A stretch of DNA of 64,000 nucleotides from Nissolia schottii (GCA_003254905.1 QANU01015964.1:778713-842712); one strand, 5' to 3'. Counted from the first letter of the stretch, positions 12,787-26,344 are shown. Translations and numbers: made by a program. Notes: generated from the sequence alone by a model not told the origin.

Positions 12787-13592
12787 NNNNNNNNNNNNNN
12801 NNNNNNNNNNNNNNNNNNNNNNNNNNNNNNNNNNNNNNNNNNNNNNNNNNNNNNNNNNNNNNNNNNNNNNNNNNNNNNNNNNNNNNNNNNNNNNNNNNNN
12901 NNNNNNNNNNNNNNNNNNNNNNNNNNNNNNNNNNNNNNNNNNNNNNNNNNNNNNNNNNNNNNNNNNNNNNNNNNNNNNNNNNNNNNNNNNNNNNNNNNNN
13001 NNNNNNNNNNNNNNNNNNNNNNNNNNNNNNNNNNNNNNNNNNNNNNNNNNNNNNNNNNNNNNNNNNNNNNNNNNNNNNNNNNNNNNNNNNNNNNNNNNNN
13101 NNNNNNNNNNNNNNNNNNNNNNNNNNNNNNNNNNNNNNNNNNNNNNNNNNNNNNNNNNNNNNNNNNNNNNNNNNNNNNNNNNNNNNNNNNNNNNNNNNNN
13201 NNNNNNNNNNNNNNNNNNNNNNNNNNNNNNNNNNNNNNNNNNNNNNNNNNNNNNNNNNNNNNNNNNNNNNNNNNNNNNNNNNNNNNNNNNNNNNNNNNNN
13301 NNNNNNNNNNNNNNNNNNNNNNNNNNNNNNNNNNNNNNNNNNNNNNNNNNNNNNNNNNNNNNNNNNNNNNNNNNNNNNNNNNNNNNNNNNNNNNNNNNNN
13401 NNNNNNNNNNNNNNNNNNNNNNNNNNNNNNNNNNNNNNNNNNNNNNNNNNNNNNNNNNNNNNNNNNNNNNNNNNNNNNNNNNNNNNNNNNNNNNNNNNNN
13501 NNNNNNNNNNNNNNNNNNNNNNNNNNNNNNNNNNNNNNNNNNNNNNNNNNNNNNNNNNNNNNNNNNNNNNNNNNNNNNNNNNNNNNNNNNNN
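12787..13592. other. Assembly gap (806 N)
   Basis: This is an unbroken run of N. Its true length and content are unknown, and any open frame spanning it is meaningless. Repeats flank both sides. Confidence 0.98.

Positions 13593-13617
<25 letters not shown>
13593..13617. repeat. (TA)n microsatellite at the gap edge
   Basis: A pure TA dinucleotide run directly follows the N run. It is long enough to be polymorphic and a likely cause of the gap. Confidence 0.85.
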
Positions 13618-13623
<6 letters not shown>

Positions 13624-16600
13624 AAAGAAAGCATCTTTGACACATGTATGATATGACCCTATGATGGCCGAGAAATATAATTTGTGCAGCGCACTATATA
13701 TTATATATGAGGTGAGAGATGAGGTCAATGCAAAATTGGATGCATGACCCACTTCACAAATTAAACCAATCAAATTATAGTGTATATAACATAAATTCCA
13801 CTCACCCTAATGCCTTTTTCCATATATAATTACATAGGTAATTATGTGAATGTGCTTACTAGTTACCAATAATAATCCCATCTATATGGCCCTAATTATG
13901 AAACGTGTGTTTAATTTGCATCATGTAATTAAGTTTGCTCCTGATGAGTCCTGACCTTACATAATGCATGGCTCTAAATTTTTTGGTCTAATTAAAGCTA
14001 TTTGTCTTTAGTTTTTAGAGAAAAATTTGAAAAAGGTAATTATATATCTAATCATTACATATAGATTTTGGGGGAGGCTTCAAGTGATTATCATATCTTG
14101 CAGTAATAGTGGCAGAATCGAAATTTTATCATTTAATTGATTCATTGCAGTCGAAGAGTACATGTATGAAAAGAAAACTTAATAGCACAACAAATTATCT
14201 ATTTTTTTTCTCTTTCTGTGTGTGTTTATGACATCACTTTGATGGAACCACCACATGAAATTCCTTCTAATTTCCAAATCAAGAGGATGGAACCACCACT
14301 TTGTCTGATAATCAATAAAGCTATATCACATTTATAGATTTGCTTGCTTGCTATCAATTTCATTATTAGAGATAAGTTTGGATCATGTTTGTATTCTTTT
14401 TTAGTTGTCTCAACTACTTGTAAATTTTTAACATTTTTGATCTTTTAAAAAATTTGATGAACATTCTTCATGATCTTTCAATGATCCTGATGCCTCAAAG
14501 ATAGCGAAATGCTCAAAGCAAAATGATTGGCATTTGCCACATTTCAATTTGGGTCATGATTTTTGATGATTAGATAACTACTAATTTAATGAAGAAGAAC
14601 TATATAAGCCTAGACACCTGTCATAGTTGCAAAGGTTTAAATTAACCACGTAATCCAACTTCAGTACAAGTAGATATTAATTAGTAACGACATGCGTGGT
14701 TAATTCGTCTAATCAACCTTCCACCAATCTATTATCATGACTTTCGAGATTCTCCCGTTATTGAATAATTTGTAAACATTTTCCGAAAGGGAGATATATA
14801 CCAATTTATAAAACAACCCAGAGCAATAAGGAATGTGAGTTTTCCCCTTGTGACAAATGGACCACCCTACACATGTATTCTCCAGTTTGAGAGTAAGATT
14901 TACATATCACATGAACGTTGGCCTCACGTTTCTACATTGTAATATATTCTTTATTTTCACTAAGCACAAGATAATCTTGTAATTCTTACTACATTTGGTT
15001 GTAAATTCAAACTAGACCACTAACTGCTAACTGTTATAACGATTTACATTGATTTTTGTTTTCTTTTCTGAAAGTTACATAAAGTTGCTCTAAGCTTTTT
15101 GCTATAGGAGTTCCTTAGGTATAGTCCACTTCAATCTTTTAAGTGTTATTATCTCACAATTTCGTATCGAGTAGGCAACATAATATATAAAGCTTTATGC
15201 TATAGTTCCTTAGGCGGTCTACTTCAAACTTTTCAAGTGTTATCTCATAATTCCCTGTGGAGTAGGCAACTGATGAATTATAGTATTCACTTTGTGACAA
15301 AACTTTGCTACTATCATAGAGAGTGTACATTCACATGCCAATCACATCATATCCATAGTAGAGATTTGATTCAGTTTAAGTTTTAAAATGTAACACATAC
15401 TTGAAATTGAGGTTTAATAAGGCCTTAATCAATGATCATGAAGTCATAATTAAACATTTGTGCTGCTTAATTAGCTGCTGTATGAGAATGGTTCTGAGAG
15501 AAGTATGTGCTTCATTCACATGTTACATGATAACTCTTACCAGCAATTTGGACTTACTGAGAGGCAACTTATCACTCTGAGCTCAGTATGAATTTGAGAG
15601 CTTACAAGGTGAATGAGCACAACGGTGACAGTGGTGATTTTCTTGATTCGACGGAGGTGGTACTTAAAAATCACTTAGATGCTAAAGTGAGAATGTGAAT
15701 AATATGAGGTGATAATCAAAGAGAAAACGTACTTGAGCATGAATGAAATTCATACTTATATGTTGTGAGGGGGTAACTTGTATTCTATCCGTTGGAATGT
15801 TCAGTAACTGTGGCCGAAATCATCGTGAAGCTAATTATGTCTAGTGTGCATAAATATATTCATGATGCATCATTAATGCTATGTGTGTTACACATTCCCC
15901 AACAGTTGTGCAGGTAAATCCTGATGCTCGGGTTACCTATGAGGTATGGGCCGTGAGTCTAATGCATAGGGCCAAGTCTCACGTACGTGGGAGTGGGCCG
16001 ATATTATCTCGAGCTTTTAAGACACATCTCGGAATTCAAGTTTAGACGTAACAATAACCAACTTGTTTTATTAATTAATTTTCGCATCATTATATACTAA
16101 TAATTTTCATATATGTTTTGATAACTGGAGTGAGTATAATTCTTGGATGGATCATATAAGAAATACTATCAGAATTGTTACCTTTAATTAAAGAAGTGAC
16201 ACCTGTTTCAATTTTTCTAAATAGATATTATACACTAGTACCAACTTACAACTGTTTTAGTGGCTACTGCACAATGTGATGTTTGGTGCACAAGAATCAA
16301 GTCCAACTATTCTTGAGTCTTAGTGAAGAAAATCTTTTTTGGTGCTTTCGTGGATGCTTTTCACATCTTTTCATAGCTTTTCATCTCTCAGGAAAACTCC
16401 AAAAGATCAAGTCAAAGTCTCTCAGTGACATTCCTCTTACAAAAGTTGATCTTTTTTAATAAGACGCATGGCCCCCTTTTTTCCTACCATTGCTCCTTCT
16501 AACTATTCTGCTACATTCACTGCATGCTTTCACCAACAAAAATTTTAGTTTCTGTTTCTTTGGCTCTTCAAACACTATGGCCATGATTGAGAGTGAGATC

Positions 16601-17130
16601 CTGTTAATAGTCAAAACACCAAGACTCAATTTGATATCCCCTAAAATTGGATGTCATTATAAAAAAAATTTGCGGTAAACTACGATTTTTTCGACGGATC
16701 TTATAATCTTTGACGGCTTTATCAGCAAAACAAATTTGTCGATAAATGAAAAATTGTCAGAATGATATATATGACACTCCATTAGTTCATAGATGAATGA
16801 GTGGATTTTACCACTTTATTTTATACCATCACTTCAATGATTTCTGTTAAGAATTTTGACAAAAATCTTTTGGCTCTACTATTTCGTTTATTTTTTCATA
16901 CAAAAATGCTTATTTTTATTTTATGGGATACCAAACTTACCTAAAGGACAAGCAGACACTTTCAAAAAGTCTGGGGACATTTGAGACATTGGCTAAGGAA
17001 AGGAATCAAAGCAATATATTCCACCCTCCCAAATTCATATTTAAAAAAACCTTTAAATCCACTCTCTTCACTTCTTGAAGCCAAGAAAAAAAATAACCAT
17101 CATCAGTGGCTTATAGGACAACAACAAACA
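13618..17130. other. Intergenic; CAT transporter upstream region and a short tandem repeat
   Basis: I found no gene here. A block of about 85-95 bases (core GTTCCTTAGG, CTTTTNAAGTGTTAT, GAGTAGGCAAC) occurs at about 15,088-15,183 and again at 15,188-15,271. The last 150 bases lie in the open frame upstream of the CAT start ATG. They are most likely 5' leader, because the frame there opens without an ATG. Confidence 0.55.
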
Positions 17131-20100
17131 ATGTCTAACAACAACAACTTGAACACTTTGTCAAGTTACTTCCATTCCCTCTCCCAAACCCCTCACAGGC
17201 TCAAGAGAAGAATGCTGGCAACATGGACCCCAGACCAGGAGCTGAACCAAGTGAGGCACAGGTCTGGTGCTGACATGAAGAGGAAGCTGAGGTGGCATGA
17301 TCTAATGGCTCTTGGAGTTGGAGGAATGCTTGGTGTTGGAGTGTTTGTCACAACTGGCTCTGTGGCTCACCATCACTCTGGCCCTTCAGTTTTCATATCA
17401 TACATCATAGCTGGAATATCAGCACTTCTTTCCTCTCTGTGTTACACTGAATTTGCTGTTCAAGTCCCAGTTGCTGGTGGAGCTTTCAGCTATTTAAGAT
17501 TAACCTTTGGTATATATATTAAAACCTCAGAGTAAATAACCAGCTTAGTCCTGACATTCTCATTTAATTTGGTCCTGGTCAAAATTTTGATATCAATTTA
17601 GTCGTAATGTTTTAAGATTTGACATCAATTTAGTTTGGCCATTATGTGAGTTAAACATGATTCTCATTTAACGGAATTAGTGAAATTCGACTATCAGACT
17701 AAAAATTGATGTAAAAAATATTTTCAAGACTAAATTGAAGTCAAAATAAAAATGTTAAGATTAGAATGGTTATCTAGTCAAAATCTTATCATCTTCCATT
17801 ATATGCAGTTTTCTGCTGGATTTTACATGGTTCTCTTTTAACTCCGCCTTGTTCTTATACTAAGATTACTTTTTTATGGGGTGATGTAGGAGAATTTGTG
17901 GGATACTTTGCTGGAGCAAATATACTAATGGAGTATGTATTCTCAAACGCTGCAGTATCAAGGAGCTTCACAGAGTATTTGAGCTTTGCATTTGGTGAAA
18001 ATGATCCAAATGTGTGGAGAGTGGAAGTTCATGGATTGCCAAAGGACTATAACATGTTGGATTTCCCAGCTGTGGCTCTAATTCTACTTCTCACTTTGTG
18101 CCTGTGTCATAGGTTTCATCAATTTCTTACTTCTCCATTTTTTGTTATCGCCTTAGTGTTCCATTTTTCATTGGATCAACATTATAGTATACTATGCTAG
18201 CTGTTATGAAAATGATAGGTTTTCATATTAATGAGTAACTTTCATTTTTTGTGTTGACTGCAGCACTAAGGAGTGCTCCATACTGAACCTCATCATGACA
18301 GTGTTCCATGTGATTTTCTTTGGATTTATCATAGTGGCTGGTTATTGCAATGGAAGTGCCAAAAACTTGGTTAGTCCAAAAGGGCTAGCACCTTTTGGTG
18401 TTAGAGGTGTTCTTGATGGAGCAGCTATTGTCTACTTCAGCTACATAGGCTATGACTCAGCTTCAACCATGGCAGAGGAAATCAAGGACCCTTCAAAGAG
18501 CCTCCCTATTGGAATTGTGGGCTCAGTTCTCATAACCACCATGCTTTATTGCCTAATGGCTCTGTCTTTGTGCATCATGGTTCCTTACAACAAGGTCAGA
18601 TATATCCAATAATTAATTAATATCATATGAAGTAGATTTTAGGGCTAACGCCTTACTCCTATGTAAACTTTACATGCGTGCTCAACTTAGTTCTTGAAAA
18701 AAAAATTTATTAATCTTTAAATTTGACAATTGTTAGATCCATTAGTTCCTCCATCTCTAAACTTTACAAAATTACATACCCTAAGTTGTTGCTGAATTTT
18801 ACAATTATCATAGACTATATAGGGCATTTTTGTATAGTTCAAGAACTTCTTAGGGCATTTTTGTGTGATTATTGGATGGAGGGATTAATAGGTCTATCGA
18901 TGGTTAGGTTTAAGAACTAACGAATATTTTTTATCTAAAAATAAGGTTAAGCATAAGTGTAAAGTCTAAAAGACGAAGTTAAACATTAACTCCACTTTTT
19001 ATCTAACATTCAATCATATGACGCGATATATAAGAAATTTTTGAGGTAATCATAGTGAGCCTAAACTACTTTTGTTGATATAACAATATATGATTGAATG
19101 ACAATATAATTTACTATGTCAATGCATAAAAAATAAACTTTTGTTGTCCAGTGATAAAGCAATTGATTGATGGTGTGATTTAATTAGATATCAGATAATG
19201 CATCATTTTCTATCGCTTTCCAAAAGATTGGATGGAAGTGGGCGAGCAAGGTTGTGGGGGCAGGTGCAAGCTTGGGAATTGTGGCTTCTCTCTTGGTTGC
19301 TATGTTAGGGCAAGCCAGATACCTATGTGTTATAGGAAGGGCCCGTTTGGTGCCATCTTGGTTAGCCAAAGTGCACCCTTCTACAGGCACTCCCTTGAAT
19401 GCCACACTTTTTTTGGGTAAGCAAATCATTTTAATTTTTTTTTTTTATATATATAACGGTGAAAACTGTCACTTTATTATTTAGAATGAAAGTCTTACTT
19501 TAAAAAATCCTTATCCAAAACGATAAAACTCTTTTTCTTTTTCTTGATGCAGGAATTTGCACAGCATGTATTGCACTTTTCACCGAGCTTGACATAATAA
19601 TTGAGTTGGTCAACATCGGCACGCTCTTGGTGTTCTACCTTGTGGCCAACGCTCTCATATACCGAAGATATGTAATCAGCACAACACAGACCTCACCTTT
19701 GCACACACTTGTGTTCCTTTTCCTCCTTTCTCTGAGTGCTCTAGGATTCTCGATATCATGGAAATTCAAGCAGCAATGGTGGGGCCTACCACTTTTTGGT
19801 GGGGTCATGATCAGCCTCACAGCATTTTTTCAACACAAGGTGGTGCATGCTAGCCAGAGCGACCCTCGAGAATATGCTAATTGGTCTGTGCCATTTATGC
19901 CATGGCCAGCTGCCATGTCCATCTTCCTTAATGTTTTCCTAATGACAACACTAAAGCTCGTATCTTTCCAGAGGTTTGCTATATGGGGCTGTTTCATTAC
20001 CATCTTCTATGTCCTCTATGGGGTTCACTCCACTTATCAGGCAGAGGAGATTGACAAGGTTGCTACTAATGAAGTGAATAATTCAAGCACCTCTAACATA

Positions 20101-20136
20101 CAATTACAAACCAAGGTTGACATTCAAGTGCTCTAG
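17131..20136 (+). CDS. CAT6/7: Cationic amino acid transporter (APC family, CAT6/CAT7-like)
   Basis: Five exons (17,131-17,509; 17,890-18,112; 18,264-18,594; 19,188-19,416; 19,553-20,136) join into 581 residues, the usual length for plant CATs. The start is the ATG giving MSNNNNLNTLSSYFHSLSQT; the frame is open further upstream but without an ATG. After the cytosolic R/K-rich N-terminus comes LRWHDLMALGVGGMLGVGVF (first membrane helix), then FAVQVPVAGGAFSYLRLTFG, SYIGYDSASTMAEEIKDP and LLVAMLGQARYLCVIGRARL. These are signature blocks of the family, which has about 14 membrane helices. Arabidopsis CAT6 and CAT7 move basic and large neutral amino acids across the plasma membrane or an endomembrane. 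MITEs sit in introns 1 and 3 without touching splice sites. The subgroup call is from similarity; location in the cell is not shown by the sequence. Confidence 0.92.
17535..17781. mobile_element. MITE-like inverted-repeat element in CAT intron 1
   Basis: The left arm (ATAACCAGCTTAGTCCTGAC) resembles the reverse complement of the right arm (ATAACCATTCTAATCTTAAC). AATTTAGTC words are mirrored inside. It fills much of the 380-base intron and carries no frame. Confidence 0.45.
18646..18989. mobile_element. MITE-like inverted-repeat element in CAT intron 3
   Basis: The ends are imperfect inverted repeats: CTAACGCCTTACTCCTATGT on the left, against GTTAATGTTTAACTTCGTCT on the other strand at the right. 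The arms share an ACTTTACA..TGCTNAAC block. The words resemble those of the 4,341-4,553 element, so the two may be one family. It makes up most of this roughly 590-base intron. Confidence 0.45.
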
Positions 20137-21377
20137 TGGCCTGTGTTCGGTTTCTATTTTTATTTTCTATTTTCATTATGTTTTGTTTTCAAGATAGTAA
20201 AAACAGGAAACAAGAAACATAACGAAGAATAGAAATAAAACAGAAATCAAATTGGCTAAGTTTTTGCTGATTTAATCCCCCAAACAAAATCACACTTATA
20301 TTAGTTGCCACTTGACAGAAAAGAATGCAAAAAGAATGTAGCACGATATCACTCTTTTGTATATATGTGTACATTGCGAGAGGGACAACATGGATTTTCA
20401 TTCACTTCTTTATGTATATCTGCTGTATATGGCATATAAAGACGAAACTCCTCAAGAAGCAATGATTCTAGTCATGACTATTAAACTCTCGAGTTAACTC
20501 GTAAACTCTTACGAACTGATGATTTTACAGCACAAAACGAGTTAATACTCATGTAAACTCTTTTTTGGTAAACTCGAGTTTAAGTAAACTCTTGATTTTA
20601 CTAGCAAGTTTACGAGTTAAAATCTACCTACCAATTTACGAGTTTACTTCAAGCCAATTTTACATATTTATCATAATTGAGCTATGTTTTATCAAACTAT
20701 GAAGTATAATATATGTATAGAATATAGTATGACATAACTAAGTATCATACATTAAAGTATATTTTATAATATTTTTTTCATTTATTTTATTTTAAAGTTA
20801 ACATTATTCAATGTCAATTATAAATACAAAATTTAATTATTTTTAATTCCTAATTATATTACTTATAATATATATTTTTTACATATGTAAACTCTTGCGA
20901 ATTTATGATTTAAGTTTATTGAGCCTTCATGAGTTTACTTAAACTCTCGAATTTGACAACCTTGATTCTAACAATGATTCTTTAGAAGTCGGAAATATGA
21001 TCGAGTTCAACTCGGGAAAAGGATAAAAATGATGACTGCAATATTGAATCCTAGTGAATATGCTTATAACGTTTCTTTCGTTTTGTAAAATCCACAAGCA
21101 CGCCAAAAGTCAGGGGAGAGACAAGCCAGAGTGGGTTCTTGCATTTTCTGGTAGAAAGGCATACAAACTTATAACAGAATTATTGAAGTAATACAATGGT
21201 GTAAAATGACAACAGAATACATGAACAACATTAGTGAGATAGATATAGTAATAACTTAAGGCAATGACCCGTTTTCCACCGATGGGCTTTACTTTAAAAC
21301 CCCATGATGAAAAATCGTAATAATAGAGTAGAATATAAATTGTTAACATTTGTACAAATGAATGGTCCTAATTAGCC
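20137..21377. other. Intergenic between the convergent CAT and UVH1 genes
   Basis: The two genes end facing each other. The space holds both 3' flanks and one hAT-type non-autonomous element (20,471-20,962), listed separately. I see no gene. Confidence 0.65.
20471..20962. mobile_element. Non-autonomous hAT-like element (492 bp) with 8-bp target duplication
   Basis: TGATTCTA stands immediately left (20,463-20,470) and right (20,963-20,970) of the element, an exact 8-bp duplication as hAT elements make. The interior is built from repeated, mirrored words around AAACTCGAGTTTAC and ACTCGTAAACTC, so it folds on itself. The right end read inward is AGGTTGTCAAATTCGAGAGT, a hAT-like terminus. The left terminus is less well conserved. 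It has no transposase. Confidence 0.65.
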
Positions 21378-24300
21378 TCACAACAAAGTTGGATATTTAG
21401 CATCTAGAAAGTCTCTGAGAGTCCGAGCAGCTTTTTGGCCGCCCATCAATTCCGCCAGCTTCTCCACAGGAAGAAGTGCAAGTTCTGATAAGCTCTTACA
21501 CCCATCCATCATGGTTCTGTAGTTCGAATCTGTAACACCTGGAAGCCGTCTTAGGAACTCCACAGCTGATGTGTTGTAATTTTCAGCTCTGTGACACAGC
21601 AATGAGCAACCAATTTCATATAATGAACATAAAATGAATCAGTAACAGCTCATTACTGACACAATTTGATACGAAAGATTCCGAGTCTGAGCTCTTCAGT
21701 TCTACTAATTATTCATGTAGTAATGCATAGAAGCATGTATGACCTAGGCACAAGCAACCTTTGAAGTTTCAAATATAGAAAAGCAACTTACCTCACATCA
21801 TTTTCCACGATTCCTTCTTCCGAGGGGACACCCACTCTCATAGCTTTTGTTTCATCTGGTTCATCTTGATTTGCCTTCAGTACAGTAAATATTTCAGCAG
21901 TAGCATGCAAACTTCGGGACCAGATTATTCGTAGGCGCGGAAAGTGTAGAGCAAGCAATGACAACTTTGATATAATGCTATTTGGTGTCACATCATCACC
22001 AATATCACTAGCAGACTGCAAAATATATCCATGAAAGATATAATGTCATTCATAAGTCCACAAAAAGTGCTGATCCATTATTCTTGATGTGCAATACAGC
22101 TGTGTGTGTTCATAAAGAAACAGAATACTTTCTATTGCCACAGTCAAATTGGACAAAGACTTTAATATTATGCCCAGGCCTGCCATGCCCACACATTGGT
22201 ACTGGTTAGGAGCAAAATATTAGTGGCAAATCATTTTTAGAAATGGGCAGCGTTTCAAAAATTACCTTCCCCCTCATAAGGACTTGCCAATAGTAATAAG
22301 GCAGTAAAAGCAGGATGGATAGAGTTATATTGTGGTTGGCAAACCTGAAATGAAAAGCTCTTGTCCTGTGAAAACTCGATCAAGAGTACAGGTATCCTAT
22401 AATATCGCACCATTGTCTCCACCTGGTGGTATAGACGACCAGATGTGAAGCTCATAAAGAGATCTTGAATACTTTTTCTTTCCACGCAAATTAATGGTGA
22501 TAGGATATAGTCACCAACTTCTAGGGTCACAGGAATGATGCGCATTCCCTTTTGATGAAGAACATTTGGAAGGCTGCTCATGAACTCCCGCATGTCCACG
22601 ATAACCTGAACAGTTGACATGCTCAACTATAAGTTCCCTAGCAAGCACGGGAGGCATAGATCGTACATCATACCTAAAAAAATATCACAAACCTGCATTT
22701 CTTTATCAACCTCCTTTCTCCCACCAGCTTTTCTAGTCATTGAGTTTTGAGGAGTATTGAAATCTGACTCAAAAGTGGAATCCAATCCCAAACTATGTCC
22801 ACTCTGATTAACAGCATGCAGAATGTACCAGACAAAAAAGAAAGGAAAACATAGGAAAATGATGTCAGTAAATCAAGAATTTGATAATTTCCACTCTCCA
22901 TCTAGCTCTGTTGAGGGCAACAGTGTCCAGTGGACCCAGGAATCAACACAATGAAGAGGGAAAGAAGAAAACATAAAACAAACCTGATCAACTGGAATCA
23001 TCATCATAGATTTTTGCCTAATCAAAGATTCGAATGCTCCATTCTCTCGACGTATACTCGCCTCAAACTTCTGAACCTCAGTAGAATCTTCATAGAAAAG
23101 AAAATATACTTTCACCCTTTTTGAGGGATTCTCAGCTTTGTAGACTTCAATTTCCCTAACAAAGACCATGTCTGGATTGTAAACAATGATTACAGAGGGC
23201 TTTAATATATCCAGTATAGGGTGATCACTTTCTAGGGCATAAAAATGTACTGGGGGTAATGGCTTTGCATTTTCTGCTGCAGCATCAGGATTATTATGCT
23301 TTCTAAGAACCACATTATCTACAGATGTCCCAGTTTTATCACTTGAGAAACTCTCTTTATTACCACTATGTACTTCAGAACAATCATTAATGACCGGGCC
23401 ATTTCTACTCCCTACTTTTCTCTTTCCTTTTCCACGACCACGTCCACCAAAATCAGGCTGAGGAGGATCTTCAACAACATGATGATTCTCAGCAAGATCT
23501 CTTAGTTCTGACGCTGCTGCCAGAAGTGCATCATGCTCCTGCTTACAAAGGGTGTTGGTTTCTGCATTCTGACCAGGTGCTATGGGAGTAACTCCATCAA
23601 GAATCCCAAAACCTTTGGGATCCTTTGGCTTCTTTTTCTTTTTCACTATGTCACGCAGCTGTACTTTGCTTAGCAAGTACTTCTTCCATTCTTCATTCAT
23701 GACCTTCACAAACAAGTGAAAAACAAGCAATAGAAAGGATAATAAACTCAGCCTCTTCAAATCTTAATGACTATCAACCATATTAATGATATTGCTATCA
23801 CCATTACATCAAGTGACAAACTAAGTAGAAATAGTCCTACTCGGATTACACTTGAAAAGATGACATACCTTTTTTGGACTGTTGAAGATGCATGCTTCCA
23901 GCTGCAAGCATGACCGTTCATCCTTACATGCCACTAACACAATGCCATTGTCAGGGTCTTTTCCTTCAGCCAATAATTCTTCCATTGACACACCTTGCTT
24001 TAGTCTTTCCTCTTCTACTTCCTCAAGAACCTCCTATAATAATATGATCACATCAAAATTCAGTCCAAACTATGAAAAGTTCATCAAATTCAACTACTTT
24101 CCCATAAACCCATTCAGGCCGTCCAATTTGAAACGACAAATATGCTAAAAGATATATGATTAGAAGCAATGCCAAATTATTGTCTGTCTCACTTGTCAAA
24201 TCAAATAAAATGAACATAACCCAGAGACTTTCTAGAATCGGAACTCACTAACTCACACGTAAGACCTTCCACTTTGGTGCTTCTTCCAAGACTTCTTCCA

Positions 24301-26007
24301 AAACTACACCAGCATTTGAACATGTTGAAGTCCCATCAACTGCTATACAAGCAACAAAAATAAGAACTAAGCCCAAAAAAATGCCATCCACAAAAAGCTT
24401 GGATGGCACATCTCATTTCCTCTATTCTTTTTTTTTTTTTTTTTTAAATGTTAGATTTTATGGGTATATAACTGAGCACTGTAAACAGAGTCCTGATCTA
24501 TGCCAGAATAAAAAACAAAAACATAGTAATAAGCTTTTACCTTCTTCAATGTCTTTGTTATCCTCCTTAACTTTTCTCTTTTTGTTTTTGCCACTCTTGA
24601 TCGATCCATTTAATTTCACACCATCCGACCTCACAAGATGATAAACACGTTTCTTTGCAAAGTCAAATATCTTATAGCTGGCCTCCGCAAATATCCAAAC
24701 AGATCGAAAACTCTCTGACACCCTCAGTGTATCTAAATATTTCAAGAAAGTTACTGCATCATACCTATCAAGAGGAAGCCACTCATTCAGTCCCAATTAC
24801 AAGCAACATAACCTTCAACTGAATAAACTAAAAATTCCACTTACAAGATAAATCCAACAAACTACCAAGGTCACACAAGCTAAAAAGCAAAAAAGAAAAA
24901 AATCCATTAGATATTAGAAATAAACTGCTACATGTAAGTAAGTACAAAAATAGCGAGGCAATCCTCACTCCTCACTGTTTGAAAACCAAACTCACATAAA
25001 TTTTTAAGAATATTCTAAACCCTCTAGCTAATAGTGTGTTTGGTTTTTAGTTTGGGAGGGACATAATCAACTCTGGAGCCTCAAAAGTGAAACCTTTTCA
25101 CCAGAAATGTATGAATAGTGCATGAAATAGAAATGCACCTGACTAGATAATCCAACAATTTCCTCAAGGTCTTAAGGTCAGAGACGAGCTGCTTGGTCTT
25201 CTTCCCCAAAGTATGCCAAATCGGGTCCAACTGCCTCCTCACGATCTCATCGAACGACTTGAACAACCCATTCTCCACCGTCAGATTCTCCACGTCGACC
25301 TTGTTGGTCTTCCTCATCTCCTTCAAGCACGCGTCCATCACCTCCACGATGGCCTTCTGGATCCCCACCATGTACTTACTCATCGGCACCCTTATGTCCA
25401 CCACCGCCGGCGGGTCCCTCTCCAGCTCCTGCGACACGTACACCTGAAACCGCGGCCACAGTTGGAGCCTCCGTACGTGTAGGCACTTCATCGTCCGCTC
25501 CGCCTTCGCGAACCCGGACACCATCGCATGCGGCCGGTCGGAGAACGCGCGGACGTAGGCGTCGCGGTTGAGCGATCGGAAAATCCGGACAATGAAGGCT
25601 TCGGTGGAGGTTTCGGAGAGAGAGTGAGCATTCAGGATGACGATGCCGGAGATCTTGGAGGTCGGGAGCTTGCTGGTGAGAAGATCGACGATGAGGATCC
25701 TGGGAGTGATGAAGAAGGCGGAGCCGGATGAGTAGAGGGAGTGGCGGTGGTGGGAGGGGAGGTCAGCGGTGATCTCGGCAGGGATTTGGTTGAATTGGGG
25801 GTTTAGGGTTTTGAGAGAGTAGGTGATGCGGGACTTGAGGGTGGTGGAGGAAGGGGAGAGGATGAGGAGTGTGCCCTGGGAGGAGGAGTGGAGGAGGAGG
25901 AGCGAGGCGACCAGCTTCGAGAGGGAGAGCCCGGAGGCGAGTACCACCAGGCCGCCATTGGAATCTTCTAGAAGCTCTGTGATGATGTGCTCGTGGAATT
26001 GAACCAT
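21378..26007 (-). CDS. UVH1: DNA repair endonuclease UVH1 (XPF/RAD1/ERCC4 homologue)
   Basis: Nine exons on the minus strand: 26,007-25,139; 24,764-24,541; 24,342-24,257; 24,033-23,869; 23,703-22,984; 22,803-22,693; 22,605-22,345; 22,015-21,792; 21,588-21,378. They give 956 residues, matching the Arabidopsis protein's length as I recall it. The start is [19 protein letters not shown]; the frame continues upstream but without an ATG. Order: inactive SF2-helicase-like N-terminal half; Lys-rich linkers (about 480-600); ERCC4 nuclease with EVGDYIL (754-760) and the catalytic ERKSIQD (767-773); C-terminal tandem helix-hairpin-helix ([27 protein letters not shown]). XPF pairs with ERCC1 and cuts 5' of bulky or UV lesions in nucleotide excision repair, and also trims recombination intermediates. 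All splice phases agree and no break is seen. Confidence 0.95.
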
Positions 26008-26344
26008 CGAATTTTCGCAGGGAGAACGAAAGGAGTTTGCGCGGTTACAACTTGGAACCGCGAAATCAAACAGTTCCAAGTAGCTAGGTCTACAGATTTG
26101 GGCCTACCTGTTTGGGCCAGTTAGGCTAGCCCATTTCCAGGTAATTTTTATATGATGGGCCGAAGTTTTCAAACACTTGTTTTTGTGGTCATAGTTTTAA
26201 CATGGCCTCAAACAAGCAAAAGTTTTGTATTGGGCTGTGATTGAGTTAGCCCGATATTTACTTAACCCATATTACAAAGCTCATTACTATAATATAGGAT
26301 TGTACGAATAAAAATTCTAGTTATAAAACTTCTGTCATCTTTAA

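Noticed and set aside
12750-13773. Long open reading frames across 12.75-13.77 kb on both strands
   Set aside because: They consist almost wholly of the N run and the TA microsatellite, so they carry no coding information.
16650-16760. Possible CACTA transposon end (TTTGCGG, TCGACGG, TTGACGG words)
   Set aside because: No CACTA terminus, no partner end and no 3-bp duplication were found.
16981-17130. N-terminal extension of the CAT transporter
   Set aside because: The frame is open upstream of 17,131 but has no ATG, and the family N-terminus aligns with MSNNNN.
26008-26079. N-terminal extension of UVH1
   Set aside because: The frame is open above 26,007 but starts at a [22 protein letters not shown] aligns with the known start.
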